DNA of 15,225 nt from Candidatus Woesearchaeota archaeon. Its GTDB lineage: Archaea > Nanobdellota > Nanobdellia > Woesearchaeales > JAGVYO01. A program made the position numbers and the translations under genes. The stretch is taken from assembly GCA_018303225.1 (NCBI GenBank), contig JAGVYO010000022.1, forward strand, positions 1 to 15,225, in the 5' to 3' direction. This document shows positions 1-5,816 of this stretch, in pieces (the stretch's first letter is position 1; each line of letters starts with the position of its first letter). A model generated the notes under the pieces. The model made no database searches. It had not been told where the DNA came from and was given only the letters and a program-made list of their open reading frames with translations.

Positions 1-474
1 GCCCTTTTTGTATTGACGGGGCTGTTGATTGCGTTCTTCATCATGGAATACCTTCGCCTTGAGATGAACTGGACGCCGAGGATCGTCGCGTGGTTCATAC
101 GCCCCAAGGAGAGCAACAGGGTTTCCGCGGTGATCTTCTTTTTGTCCGCCACCATCATCACCCTGGCGGTGTTCGATTTCCGCATTGCCATGGCAGCGCT
201 GCTGATGGCCACGTTTGGCGATATGGCTGCTGCGTTGATAGGCACCCGCTACGGGTCCACGCTTTTTTTCCGGGATAAGACCGTTGCGGGAAGCGTGGCC
301 GAACTGGCCGTAAACCTGCTGGTGGGATTCCTTGTCCTGAATAACGTCTACGTGATATTGGTCATGGCCTTCGGTGCCACCATGGCAGAAATCCTGGTGT
401 CGGAGCTGGACGACAATCTGGTGGTGCCGGTCGTCGCCGCTTTTTTGGGCCAGATCACGATGCTGCTGCTGTAG
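1..474 (+). CDS. Dolichol/polyprenol kinase-like (CTP-dependent lipid kinase family) membrane protein, 5' partial
   Basis: The frame is open from the first base of the window, so the start lies outside; 157 residues are visible. It is strongly hydrophobic with about four membrane segments. The diagnostic stretch is a GDMAAALIG-x-RYGS motif followed by DKTVAGSVAE, which matches the conserved GD..A..IG...G.....K(S/T)..GS pattern of the SEC59/DGK1/phosphatidate cytidylyltransferase-like family. Members use CTP to phosphorylate a polyprenol or diacylglycerol in the membrane; in archaea the product would feed the lipid carrier for glycosylation, or lipid recycling. The exact substrate cannot be read from sequence. 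Its 3' end overlaps the convergent gene by 20 bp. Family assignment is fairly secure; the lipid specificity is inference. Confidence 0.75.
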   Translation, partial: ALFVLTGLLIAFFIMEYLRLEMNWTPRIVAWFIRPKESNRVSAVIFFLSATIITLAVFDFRIAMAALLMATFGDMAAALIGTRYGSTLFFRDKTVAGSVAELAVNLLVGFLVLNNVYVILVMAFGATMAEILVSELDDNLVVPVVAAFLGQITMLLL

Positions 475-937
475 CGATATGATTCAGCACGGTTTTCTCG
501 GTTAGCATTTCCACAGAGTCGAAGAGGGCCTTCAGTCCGGTCTCCAGCGAGGCCTTGTCGGATATGCGCTCGTGCGTATAGGGGAAGATGATCCATCTCT
601 TGTCTGTCGCGGAGAACGGGTTCACGAAGTAGATGCTGAAATGCCTGAATTCGGCAAGCTCTTTCCAGCCATCCAGGAGGCCCCTGAAGTTCTCGGCGGT
701 GTTGAACACCACCCACGTGATGTGCTTCTCCTGGTCCAGCCCCTGGATGAGCGTCCGGAGGTCCCTGATGAACGGGCACACGATGAAATGCTGTTTCTTG
801 TCCTTGAACTCTACGAACACATCCGCCCCCTCTTTATCTCTTTCAATGGACACGATGCTCCGCAGCAGGAGGTCTTTGTTCTTCAGGTAGCGGACCAGCC
901 ATTCCGTGAGAAATTCCTTCGGATCAGTATCGCTCAT
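455..937 (-). CDS. Hypothetical protein, 160 aa, alpha/beta, possibly nuclease-fold
   Basis: I do not recognise this family. The frame is open to 1003, but the ATG at 937 (MSDTDPKEFL) is preferred: it follows a GAGG-type site and sits about 25 nt below a TATA-like box at 959-968, so the upstream extension would lie in promoter DNA. An N-terminal helix (residues 6-20) is followed by alternating strands and helices, including ADVFVEFKDKK (38-48), ITWVVFNT (73-80) and HFSIYFVN (99-106). D39, E43 and K45 recall the D...E-x-K signature of PD-(D/E)XK nuclease folds, but the spacing is not typical and this is only a suggestion. No signal peptide or membrane segment is seen. The gene overlaps the end of the convergent lipid-kinase-like gene by 20 bp. 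Confidence 0.7.
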   Translation of the reverse strand: MSDTDPKEFLTEWLVRYLKNKDLLLRSIVSIERDKEGADVFVEFKDKKQHFIVCPFIRDLRTLIQGLDQEKHITWVVFNTAENFRGLLDGWKELAEFRHFSIYFVNPFSATDKRWIIFPYTHERISDKASLETGLKALFDSVEMLTEKTVLNHIATAAAS

Positions 938-958
938 CCCCCTCTTTTTAGAAATCTG

Positions 959-970
959 ATTTAAAAATAT
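959..970 (-). promoter_or_regulatory. TATA box for the 160-aa hypothetical gene
   Basis: On the minus strand the sequence reads ATATTTTTAAAT. The box centre is about 26 nt upstream of the ATG at 937, so transcription should begin at or a few bases before the start codon. This very short leader supports the internal Met as the true start. Confidence 0.5.
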
Positions 971-1035
971 TGCGATTAAAGGCCTGTATAAGCCAATCTG
1001 CATGGCGAGGCATATGACGCATTTAGGAAAATCAG

Positions 1036-1136
1036 CATTATTGAAAAAATTTTGTTGCGATAGCGACTATTACAAAAATTTCGGCACGAAATTTTTGTGA
1101 TGAACCTATTCGCAAAAAAGGTTAATTTTGTCAATG
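1036..1136. repeat. Interspersed intergenic hairpin element, copy 1
   Basis: This is the first of two ~100-bp related segments (the other is at 7562-7663). Shared blocks in order are CATTAT, an A-rich run, TTTTGTTGCGATAG, a variable 8-9 nt spacer, the identical 25-bp palindrome, then CCTATTCGCAAA and TCAATG at matching distances. The palindrome here is a 12-bp perfect stem (1072-1083 with 1087-1098) around a GCA loop. TTGCGATAG (1055-1063) can also pair with CTATTCGCAA (1106-1115) with one bulged base, giving an outer stem around the inner hairpin. It lies between the end of pcn and the promoter of the 160-aa gene and has no coding potential. Confidence 0.75.
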
Positions 1137-1142
1137 CGTCTT

Positions 1143-1152
1143 TTTTAAAGAA
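1143..1152 (-). terminator. Possible T-rich terminator of pcn
   Basis: About 20 nt past the PCNA stop codon the minus strand reads GATTTTCTTT, a T-rich tract of the kind at which archaeal RNA polymerase releases. A hairpin can also form across the stop codon, GGAAAA (1162-1167) with TTTTCC (1177-1182). The assignment rests on composition only. Confidence 0.3.
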
Positions 1153-1170
1153 AATCTCGATGGAAAATCC

Positions 1171-1917
1171 TTAATCGTTTTCCACACGGGGAGCAAGAAT
1201 GAAGCTCAGCAGCACACGGTCCACCGCCTTGTACTCCAGCTTCAGCGGATAGTCCTTGTTGAACTGGATCGTGACATTGTCCGAAATCTTGGAGGCGCTG
1301 ATCATCTTTTTCAGGTATTCAATGCTGTACTTGGCCTTTACTTTCTCCGTTCCGGTTGTCTTTATTTTTGTGGTCTTCCCCTCCGGGATATCGATATGCG
1401 CCTGCGACAGGTCGCCTTCTGCCAGGACCGTGAAGCGTTTCGGCTCGGCCGACAGCGTGATGGATTCAGAGACGATGTCCGCATCCTCGACCGCGCTGTT
1501 CAGCACCGAACTGGCGGTTTCAATGGTGATAGGAAAGGAAAGGTCTGGTATCTTCTGCTGCTTCTCTTCCAGCTCGATAAGCGGAAGGTTGAACGTCCGT
1601 ACCGAATCGCCTTTCAGCTGGATGCGGAGCTTGTTCTGCGGGTCCAGCTCGAGGCTCAGCATGTCGTTCGGGCCTGCTCTTCGCAAGATCTGCTTGAGAT
1701 TGCTGAGATTGATGGCAATCTCGACCTCTTTGTCCACCTTGTACTCGGTAAAGGCGCTGCTGAACAGCTTGAAGATCACCATGGCCACGTTGGCCGGATC
1801 CATGGCCACCAGCTCGATGGCATTGGGCGTGATTTTGAAGCGCCCTTCGTTCACAAGGTCAGAAATGATAGAGATGCTGTCTTTTAGGTATGTAGGTTCT
1901 GCCAGAGTTAATTTCAT
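1171..1917 (-). CDS. pcn: DNA polymerase sliding clamp (PCNA)
   Basis: The ring-shaped processivity clamp encircles DNA at the replication fork and docks polymerase, FEN1, ligase and other PIP-box proteins. The 248-aa product matches the usual archaeal length of about 245-250. It has the typical opening MKLTLAEPTYLKDSI, the ELVAMDPANVAMV segment of the first domain, the inter-domain linker around IELEEKQQKIPDL, and the closing LKLEY...LLSFILAPRVEND that forms the C-terminal partner-binding tail. Charged and hydrophobic stretches alternate as in the two-domain beta-alpha-beta clamp fold. An in-frame ATG five codons upstream (1932) would add MGANL. I prefer 1917 because family members begin MKLTL, but the TATA spacing would also suit a leaderless start at 1932. 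A single clamp gene suggests a homotrimer, unless paralogues lie elsewhere. Confidence 0.96.
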   Translation of the reverse strand: MKLTLAEPTYLKDSISIISDLVNEGRFKITPNAIELVAMDPANVAMVIFKLFSSAFTEYKVDKEVEIAINLSNLKQILRRAGPNDMLSLELDPQNKLRIQLKGDSVRTFNLPLIELEEKQQKIPDLSFPITIETASSVLNSAVEDADIVSESITLSAEPKRFTVLAEGDLSQAHIDIPEGKTTKIKTTGTEKVKAKYSIEYLKKMISASKISDNVTIQFNKDYPLKLEYKAVDRVLLSFILAPRVEND

Positions 1918-1950
1918 AAGGTTTGCCCCCATTGGGCAGAAGTACAGCGC

Positions 1951-1961
1951 TATTTATATTT
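1951..1961 (-). promoter_or_regulatory. TATA box for pcn
   Basis: The minus strand reads AAATATAAATA in the gap between the RNase J stop (1969) and the pcn start. The centre is about 25 nt upstream of position 1930, which predicts transcription starting at or just after the upstream ATG (1932) and before the preferred ATG (1917). pcn therefore probably has its own promoter and need not depend on RNase J read-through. Confidence 0.55.
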
Positions 1962-1968
1962 TTTGTGG

Positions 1969-3303
1969 TTAGTCAAACCGGACCCTGTCGCCGTTGCTCA
2001 TGAGGTGAACGGTCTTTCCCACTACGTATCCCTTCTCTACGGCCAGCTCGGCAAACGCCTTGTGCATGCTCTTGTCGCCGTGGGCCGGGATGATGTGCTG
2101 CGGCTTGACAAGGTTCAGCAAATCCCGCAGGTCTTCCCTCGCGGCATGGCCGCTCACGTGGATGCCCTTGAAGATGCGGACCTTATAGCGGTGGAGCTCC
2201 TCTTCCAGGCGCGCCCGGTTCTCGATGTTGACCGGGCTGGGGATTATGTTGCACGAGAAGATGATGTGGTCCTCGGGATACAGGGGAAAGGGGATTTCCT
2301 TCCGGGCAATCTTGGACAGCGTGGCTTTCGGCTCGCCCTGGTGGCCCGTGATGACCAGCAGGTACTTGTGCCGATCCTCGTCCTTGATCTGCTTGAGCCT
2401 CTTCTGTATTTTGTTGGAGTACCGGACCATCTCGATCTGCTTGGAGAACTGTATGACGCCGGCCCGTTCCCCGGCCTCCACGTACTTCGCTAAACTTCTT
2501 CCGAGAAAGATGATTTTCCGCCGCAGATGCTTTCCGAACTCGATGATGCTTTTCAGCCGCGCGAGATGCGACGAGAACGTCGTCACGATGATGATCTTGT
2601 CCCTGTTCTCCGTCCCCAGCATGACATCCTTCAGCATCTCCTTGGCCACCATCTCCGACGGCGTCTTGACATCCTCTTTGGCCCGCGTGCAGTCCACGAT
2701 CAGCGTATGCAGCCCCTTCTTTCCGATCTCTTCCAATCGCTTGTAGTTGGGCTTGTTTCCGATGACCGGATGGTTGTCGAATTTGAAATCGTTGGCGTAC
2801 AGCACCGTCCCTTCGGGCGTGTGCAATGCGACCATCACGGTATGCGGAGTCGAATGGGTGATGTTGATGAACTCGACCGTGATGTGTTTGGAGATGTGGT
2901 ACGTTGAATTGACATTCAGTTTCTTGATGGGATTCCTCAGCCGGATCTTCTCGTCTGCGGAGATGGCCTTTATCACCTCGGCGGTGAACGGCGTGCACAA
3001 TATCGGGGCCTTGTACTTGTTCGAGAGGAAGATCAGTGCGCCGACATGGTCCAGGTGCGCATGGGTCGGGATGATGGCCTTCACCTTCGCGCGCCAGTCC
3101 TCGATGACCATATCGTTGGGAACCGCTCCGACTTTGGCCAGCGCAGAGGCCGTGACGTCGTGGATGTCCTCATCCTCGGTATACCGGATGTAGGTGTCGA
3201 GATGCAGGCCCATATCCAGAATTACCACTTCGTCATCCACCTTCACAGCGGTCATGTTCTTTCCGACTTCATTATAACCGCCGACCGTGCATACTTCAAT
3301 CAT
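1969..3303 (-). CDS. rnj: Archaeal ribonuclease J (beta-CASP metallo-beta-lactamase RNase)
   Basis: Beta-CASP RNases of this type are zinc-dependent enzymes that degrade 5'-monophosphorylated RNA from the 5' end and mature or turn over RNA in the cytoplasm. The 444-aa protein has the full metallo-beta-lactamase set: THAHLDHVG (HxHxDH, motif II), ITHSTPHTV (motif III His) and YANDFKFD (motif IV Asp). The beta-CASP insertion carries VDCTRA (motif A region), ITGHQGEP (motif B His) and HVSGHAARED (motif C His), and PAHGD completes the metal site. The length matches archaeal RNase J of about 450 aa, with no bacterial C-terminal extension. The ATG at 3303 (MIEVCTVGG) is chosen over the TTG three codons upstream because it lies about 27 nt below a clear TATA box, giving a leaderless mRNA. 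Confidence 0.93.
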   Translation of the reverse strand: MIEVCTVGGYNEVGKNMTAVKVDDEVVILDMGLHLDTYIRYTEDEDIHDVTASALAKVGAVPNDMVIEDWRAKVKAIIPTHAHLDHVGALIFLSNKYKAPILCTPFTAEVIKAISADEKIRLRNPIKKLNVNSTYHISKHITVEFINITHSTPHTVMVALHTPEGTVLYANDFKFDNHPVIGNKPNYKRLEEIGKKGLHTLIVDCTRAKEDVKTPSEMVAKEMLKDVMLGTENRDKIIIVTTFSSHLARLKSIIEFGKHLRRKIIFLGRSLAKYVEAGERAGVIQFSKQIEMVRYSNKIQKRLKQIKDEDRHKYLLVITGHQGEPKATLSKIARKEIPFPLYPEDHIIFSCNIIPSPVNIENRARLEEELHRYKVRIFKGIHVSGHAAREDLRDLLNLVKPQHIIPAHGDKSMHKAFAELAVEKGYVVGKTVHLMSNGDRVRFD

Positions 3304-3324
3304 TCCGGACAAAAAGAAAAGCGT

Positions 3325-3338
3325 ATCTTATAAATCTT
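3325..3338 (-). promoter_or_regulatory. TATA box for RNase J
   Basis: The minus strand reads AAGATTTATAAGAT, a strong archaeal TATA element centred near 3331. Initiation about 26 nt downstream falls at the ATG at 3303. It begins only about 14 bases beyond the tRNA gene's 3' end. Confidence 0.6.
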
Positions 3339-3342
3339 TGGG

Positions 3343-3351
3343 AAATAAAAA
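3343..3351 (-). terminator. T-rich terminator of tRNA-Leu
   Basis: Directly after the discriminator base the minus strand reads TTTTTATTT. An oligo-T tract immediately 3' of a tRNA is typical of archaeal intrinsic termination. CCA is not encoded. Confidence 0.5.
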
Positions 3352-3490
3352 TGCGGGGACGAGGATTTGAACCCCGGTACCCACTAAGGGAACAGATTCC
3401 TCATGGAATGGGTGCTGGCGCAATCATCGCATGATAGCTCATCACTCAATTTCTTGAGTCTGCCGCATTTGGCCGCTCTGCCATCCCCGC
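3352..3490 (-). tRNA. tRNA-Leu (anticodon CAA), intron-containing
   Basis: The acceptor stem GCGGGGA pairs perfectly with TCCCCGC, and the discriminator is A. The D arm starts GCAG and ends TGC. The anticodon stem GCAGA pairs with TCTGT (one G-T), and the loop holds C-T-CAA-G before the intron. The long variable arm (CCC, TTAGT loop, GGG) makes it a class II tRNA, as expected for leucine. The T arm is CGGGG, TTCAAAT, CCTCG. Exon 1 is 3490-3453 and exon 2 is 3397-3352, giving an 84-nt mature tRNA without encoded CCA. It decodes UUG. The anticodon and class agree, so the assignment is firm. Confidence 0.95.
3398..3452 (-). other. tRNA intron, 55 nt, at position 37/38, bulge-helix-bulge type
   Basis: The intron interrupts tRNA-Leu at the canonical position after G37. 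The four-base-pair central helix is visible: C32-T33-C34-A35 of exon 1 pairs with TGAG near the intron's 3' end (3403-3400). Three-base bulges AGA and GAA flank it, and cutting after the second base of each gives the exon ends. This is the substrate form of archaeal tRNA splicing endonuclease EndA. The intron also has an internal hairpin, ATCAT-GCG-ATGAT. The helix inside the 5' bulge is irregular, so the motif is partly relaxed. Confidence 0.88.
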
Positions 3491-3516
3491 AAAAGAAAGG
3501 TAAAGGATTAGAAGTA

Positions 3517-3526
3517 GGTATAAAAA
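3517..3526 (-). promoter_or_regulatory. TATA box for tRNA-Leu, overlapping the T-tract of the upstream operon
   Basis: The minus strand reads TTTTTATACC about 32 nt upstream of the first tRNA base, the right place for a TATA element. The TTTTT run lies only about 10 nt beyond the stop codon of the upstream coiled-coil operon, so it may also end that transcript. Confidence 0.45.
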
Positions 3527-3536
3527 CGTTACTGCT

Positions 3537-3950
3537 CTAGCCGAGATCTTTCAGCTTGGACTCGATCGCGTCCAGCTCGCTCTCCAGCCGCTCCAGCTGG
3601 GTGGACTCTTTCCGGGTCTCTTCGCGCGCCTCTTTCTTCTTGCCCTTGTCGAGCGCTCTCTTCTTCTCCTCTTCCCGCTTCCGGGCCAGGCGCTCGTGAT
3701 CGTGCAGCCGGACCCGTATATTCGTCTTGGGCAGCGCGTTCTTCAGCTTGGCCATCAGCTTGTCAATCTCCTTCATGGCGGTCTTCAGGTTTTCCGTCTC
3801 CCGGACCTTGGCTTCCCGCGACTCCTTGAACTTCTCGAACTTGTGCAGGTCATCCACCACGTCCTTCAGCATTTCCAGTATAGTCCTGCGCAATTCTACA
3901 GGATACTTCAATCCTACAAAAAATACGCTGTCTTCTTTCGGTTCGGCCAT
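3537..3950 (-). CDS. Small charged coiled-coil protein, third gene of a three-gene operon
   Basis: I do not recognise a named family. The ATG at 3950 gives 137 aa. It lies one base after the TAA of the preceding gene, so translation is probably coupled; the longer open frame upstream is an out-of-frame shadow of that gene. Residues 8-75 are a helical region opening SVFFVGLKYPVELRR and ending near LKNALPKTNIR. Residues about 85-137 are a very Lys/Glu-rich coil. The first helical part resembles the module of the two upstream proteins: it begins F-V, carries L-K-D at nearly the same distance, and ends in an EI..K.........AL pattern after about 64 residues. The similarity is weak and needs a profile comparison. 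No membrane segment or signal is present, so it is likely cytoplasmic. Confidence 0.8.
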   Translation of the reverse strand: MAEPKEDSVFFVGLKYPVELRRTILEMLKDVVDDLHKFEKFKESREAKVRETENLKTAMKEIDKLMAKLKNALPKTNIRVRLHDHERLARKREEEKKRALDKGKKKEAREETRKESTQLERLESELDAIESKLKDLG

Positions 3951-3951
3951 T

Positions 3952-4194
3952 TTAGAGACTTTCCGGTTCGAACAATGCCTTGTCGATGTACTCCACTTTC
4001 TTCCCGATCTCGTTGAGGGTGCTGCTCCATGCCTCCAGCTCCGCATCTTCCTGATTCTTCAGGTCGTTGATCTTTCCCAGCGTGCCTTTGGCCTCCTGGA
4101 GCTTGTCCTTCAGCAATCCGACAATGTCCAGCACATCCTTGTACTCATCCACTTTCACGAAAACAGGAGCATTTCCGACATCGGTTTCTTTCAT
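3952..4194 (-). CDS. 80-aa helical protein, paralogue of the neighbouring 207-aa protein
   Basis: This unrecognised small protein starts with ATG at 4194, six bases after the upstream stop. A GGTGA ribosome site at 4205-4201 is made from the last bases and stop codon of the upstream gene. Residues 12-77 (FVKVDEYKDVLDIVGLLK to IDKALFEP) align without gaps to residues 141-206 of the upstream protein. About 20 of 66 positions are identical, with many conservative changes, including shared F, D-V, L-K, a single W, Y-x-D-K and L-F. The heptad spacing suggests a helical hairpin or coiled coil that could form homo- or hetero-oligomers with its neighbours. There is no signal peptide or membrane segment. 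Function unknown. Confidence 0.85.
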   Translation of the reverse strand: MKETDVGNAPVFVKVDEYKDVLDIVGLLKDKLQEAKGTLGKINDLKNQEDAELEAWSSTLNEIGKKVEYIDKALFEPESL

Positions 4195-4200
4195 AGGGCC

Positions 4201-4824
4201 TCACCTTTTCTTGAACAATGTTTTATCCATGTAAATCAGCTTCCGCTGCATGTCCATATGGACTTTCTGCCACTTCTCAAACTGGGCGTCTTTTTCGCTT
4301 TTCACATCATCCAAGGATATGAAAAGGTTGTCCATCTCCTTCAGCTCGTTCTTGATGAGCGAGATTTCGTCCATCACATCCCTGAAATGCTCCATCCGGA
4401 TGAACGGGCTTTCCGGGACCGTCCGCTCGAGCTCCATGGGCCTCCTCTCGAATCCGCTTTCCAGTTCGTCGAGTCCGCTCCGCACGGATCTGGCTTTCAT
4501 AGGCCTCATCGGAGGCGCCGGCAGCTCCTCGGCCGCCTCTCCCTTTGAATAATAGGAAGGCTCGGTCGTTTCCTGCTTGTTGTAGTAGCCGGGCTTGGGT
4601 TCCGGGGTTTCGCGTTTCGAATAATAGGCCGGTTTTATGCCTGCGTCCAGATCCTCGGAAGATGGGAATTCGGGGAGGTCTTCGTCCGGTGCCGGAAAAT
4701 CCTCTCCCAATGACGCAAGGCCCAGGTCCTCTTCGCCGCCCGGCGGCGGAGGCGGAACGTCCAACTCTTCTTCCATCGCCTCTTTTTTGGCCTTTCGTTT
4801 ACCCAGAAAGTTCAGAAACTTCAT
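4201..4824 (-). CDS. Pro/acidic-tailed protein with a C-terminal coiled-coil module, first gene of operon
   Basis: This unrecognised 207-aa protein starts at ATG 4824 behind a GAGGGG ribosome site. It has three parts. A basic start (MKFLNFLGKRKAKKEA) precedes a run of five prolines (24-28). A disordered acidic/proline linker then holds three copies of a [AGS]-YY-[SN]-K-x-E-[TA] repeat beginning near residues 66, 79 and 90. Last comes the helical module at 141-206, shared with the 80-aa protein encoded next. The layout of a flexible tyrosine-containing linker joined to an oligomerising helix resembles scaffold or adaptor proteins, but that is inference. The gene diverges from a membrane-protein gene across a 162-bp region holding both promoters. 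Confidence 0.85.
   Translation of the reverse strand: MKFLNFLGKRKAKKEAMEEELDVPPPPPGGEEDLGLASLGEDFPAPDEDLPEFPSSEDLDAGIKPAYYSKRETPEPKPGYYNKQETTEPSYYSKGEAAEELPAPPMRPMKARSVRSGLDELESGFERRPMELERTVPESPFIRMEHFRDVMDEISLIKNELKEMDNLFISLDDVKSEKDAQFEKWQKVHMDMQRKLIYMDKTLFKKR
4528..4629 (-). repeat. Three short YY-K repeats in the linker of the 207-aa protein
   Basis: Residues 66-99 hold AYYSKRETPEP, GYYNKQETTEP and SYYSKGEAAEE, three imperfect copies with 11-13 residue spacing. Paired tyrosines, a lysine and glutamates are kept while the rest drifts. Confidence 0.7.
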
Positions 4825-4862
4825 TAGACCCCTCTCAATTCAGTGTTTTCAGGACCGAACTC

Positions 4863-4872
4863 ATTATTAAAA
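4863..4872 (-). promoter_or_regulatory. Candidate TATA box of the coiled-coil operon
   Basis: The minus strand reads GTTTTAATAA. The predicted start near 4842 would give a leader of roughly 18 nt that includes the GAGGGG site before ATG 4824. It is one half of a divergent promoter region (4825-4986). Confidence 0.4.
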
Positions 4873-4945
4873 CTTTTAGTAGCATTGGGGAATGGTAATA
4901 TTCTGTTCTTATTCCTGAATTGCATTGCCCTCTTTAAAAAGATAA

Positions 4946-4954
4946 ATTTAAATA
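4946..4954 (+). promoter_or_regulatory. TATA box of the Cys-rich membrane protein gene
   Basis: ATTTAAATA lies inside a longer A/T run. Initiation about 26 nt downstream (near 4976) gives an 11-nt leader before ATG 4987. The GGAGGG at 4964-4969 would then lie outside the transcript and 17 nt from the start, so it is probably not a working ribosome site. Confidence 0.5.
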
Positions 4955-4986
4955 GTTATGTTCGGAGGGAAAGGTCATCGTTTACC

Positions 4987-5772
4987 ATGGATAGTAAAAA
5001 AGAAGATATTTTCGGGCAGGATTTCTCGGAAAAAAAGGAGGCTCCGGCAGCAGCCAAGGAGGACAAGTCCATCGCAAGGGGCATGGACAATCTCCTGGAC
5101 GGGATAGTCCTTATCCTGAGGGGCTTCAAAAGCATCCTTTTCAAGAGCTTCCGCATCAATCTCCTCATTCTGCTCGTTCTGCTGCTGCTGATCTTTTTCG
5201 GCGCCCGTTACCTCTATCAGCAGCCTCCGGCACCTGTCGTGGAGAATGTCACCTGTCCGGTCTGCGATACCTGCCCGGAATTCAATGTCTCCTTATGTCC
5301 GAAGACCGTCGAGAAAGAGGTCGTGAACAAGCTGCGCTATGTATGCCCGAGCGGGGAAATCGTGGACAGCAGCGAGGACTGCGTAGCCGTCTATCCGAAA
5401 ATCACCTCAGCCGATGTCGCCACCACGGACGACGTGACCTTCTCTATTGATGGCCTCACCTACGAGCCCGATGAGAACAACGCGATCCGGATCAAATGGG
5501 TGAACTTCACCATCGTCAACAAAGGCACGGCGCGCATCGAGCCCGAAATCCAGGTCAAGGTCTATGACGTATGGGGTTCATCGGTGGCGAAGGAAGCGCC
5601 CAAATTCTTCATCCCGGTCGAGGAGACGGTGGAGCCCCAGGACTGGGTCATCAAGCAGAAACGCACCAACCTGTACGTGCCTGCCAGCAACCAGACCCTG
5701 CGCTTCTTCCTGGTAGACACGCTGCCTTCTCCGGACCTCGAGCTGGCCAGCATCGAGAAATCGCTGAGTTAG
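4987..5772 (+). CDS. Single-pass membrane protein with Cys-rich and beta-sandwich extracellular part
   Basis: The family is not recognised. The ATG at 4987 (MDSKKEDIFG) gives 261 aa and fits the TATA box; the open frame upstream to 4843 overlaps promoter DNA and is rejected. A charged cytoplasmic tail (1-55) leads to one strong transmembrane helix (about 57-77, RINLLILLVLLLLIFFGARY). Outside lies a segment with six cysteines (90, 93, 96, 104, 120, 132), starting CPVCDTCPEF, likely disulfide-bonded or metal-binding. A beta-rich domain follows from about 140 (VTFSIDGLTYEPDENN to the end), similar in style to DUF4352/Ig-like sandwiches. Sequons such as NVT, NVS, NFT and NQT fit an exported, glycosylated face. 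It is followed after 44 bp by the lamin-tail-domain gene and may share its transcript. Confidence 0.85.
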   Translation: MDSKKEDIFGQDFSEKKEAPAAAKEDKSIARGMDNLLDGIVLILRGFKSILFKSFRINLLILLVLLLLIFFGARYLYQQPPAPVVENVTCPVCDTCPEFNVSLCPKTVEKEVVNKLRYVCPSGEIVDSSEDCVAVYPKITSADVATTDDVTFSIDGLTYEPDENNAIRIKWVNFTIVNKGTARIEPEIQVKVYDVWGSSVAKEAPKFFIPVEETVEPQDWVIKQKRTNLYVPASNQTLRFFLVDTLPSPDLELASIEKSLS

Positions 5773-5783
5773 ATTTTTAAACG
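5773..5783 (+). promoter_or_regulatory. Weak candidate TATA box before the lamin-tail-domain gene
   Basis: ATTTTTAAACG directly follows the stop of the previous gene and predicts initiation near 5803, just upstream of the GAGGT ribosome site. Co-transcription with the preceding gene is an equally good reading. Confidence 0.3.
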
Positions 5784-5816
5784 AATCCTTAATTCTGACC
5801 CCTTTGAGGTAGTAAC

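Noticed and set aside
348..779. Antisense open frame across the junction of the first two genes
   Set aside because: It is low-complexity, rich in Gly/His/Arg/Pro and overlaps two better-supported genes; typical shadow translation.
1004..1170. CRISPR or tandem repeats in the hairpin-bearing gaps
   Set aside because: Each gap holds a single copy of the element and there is no regular spacer array.
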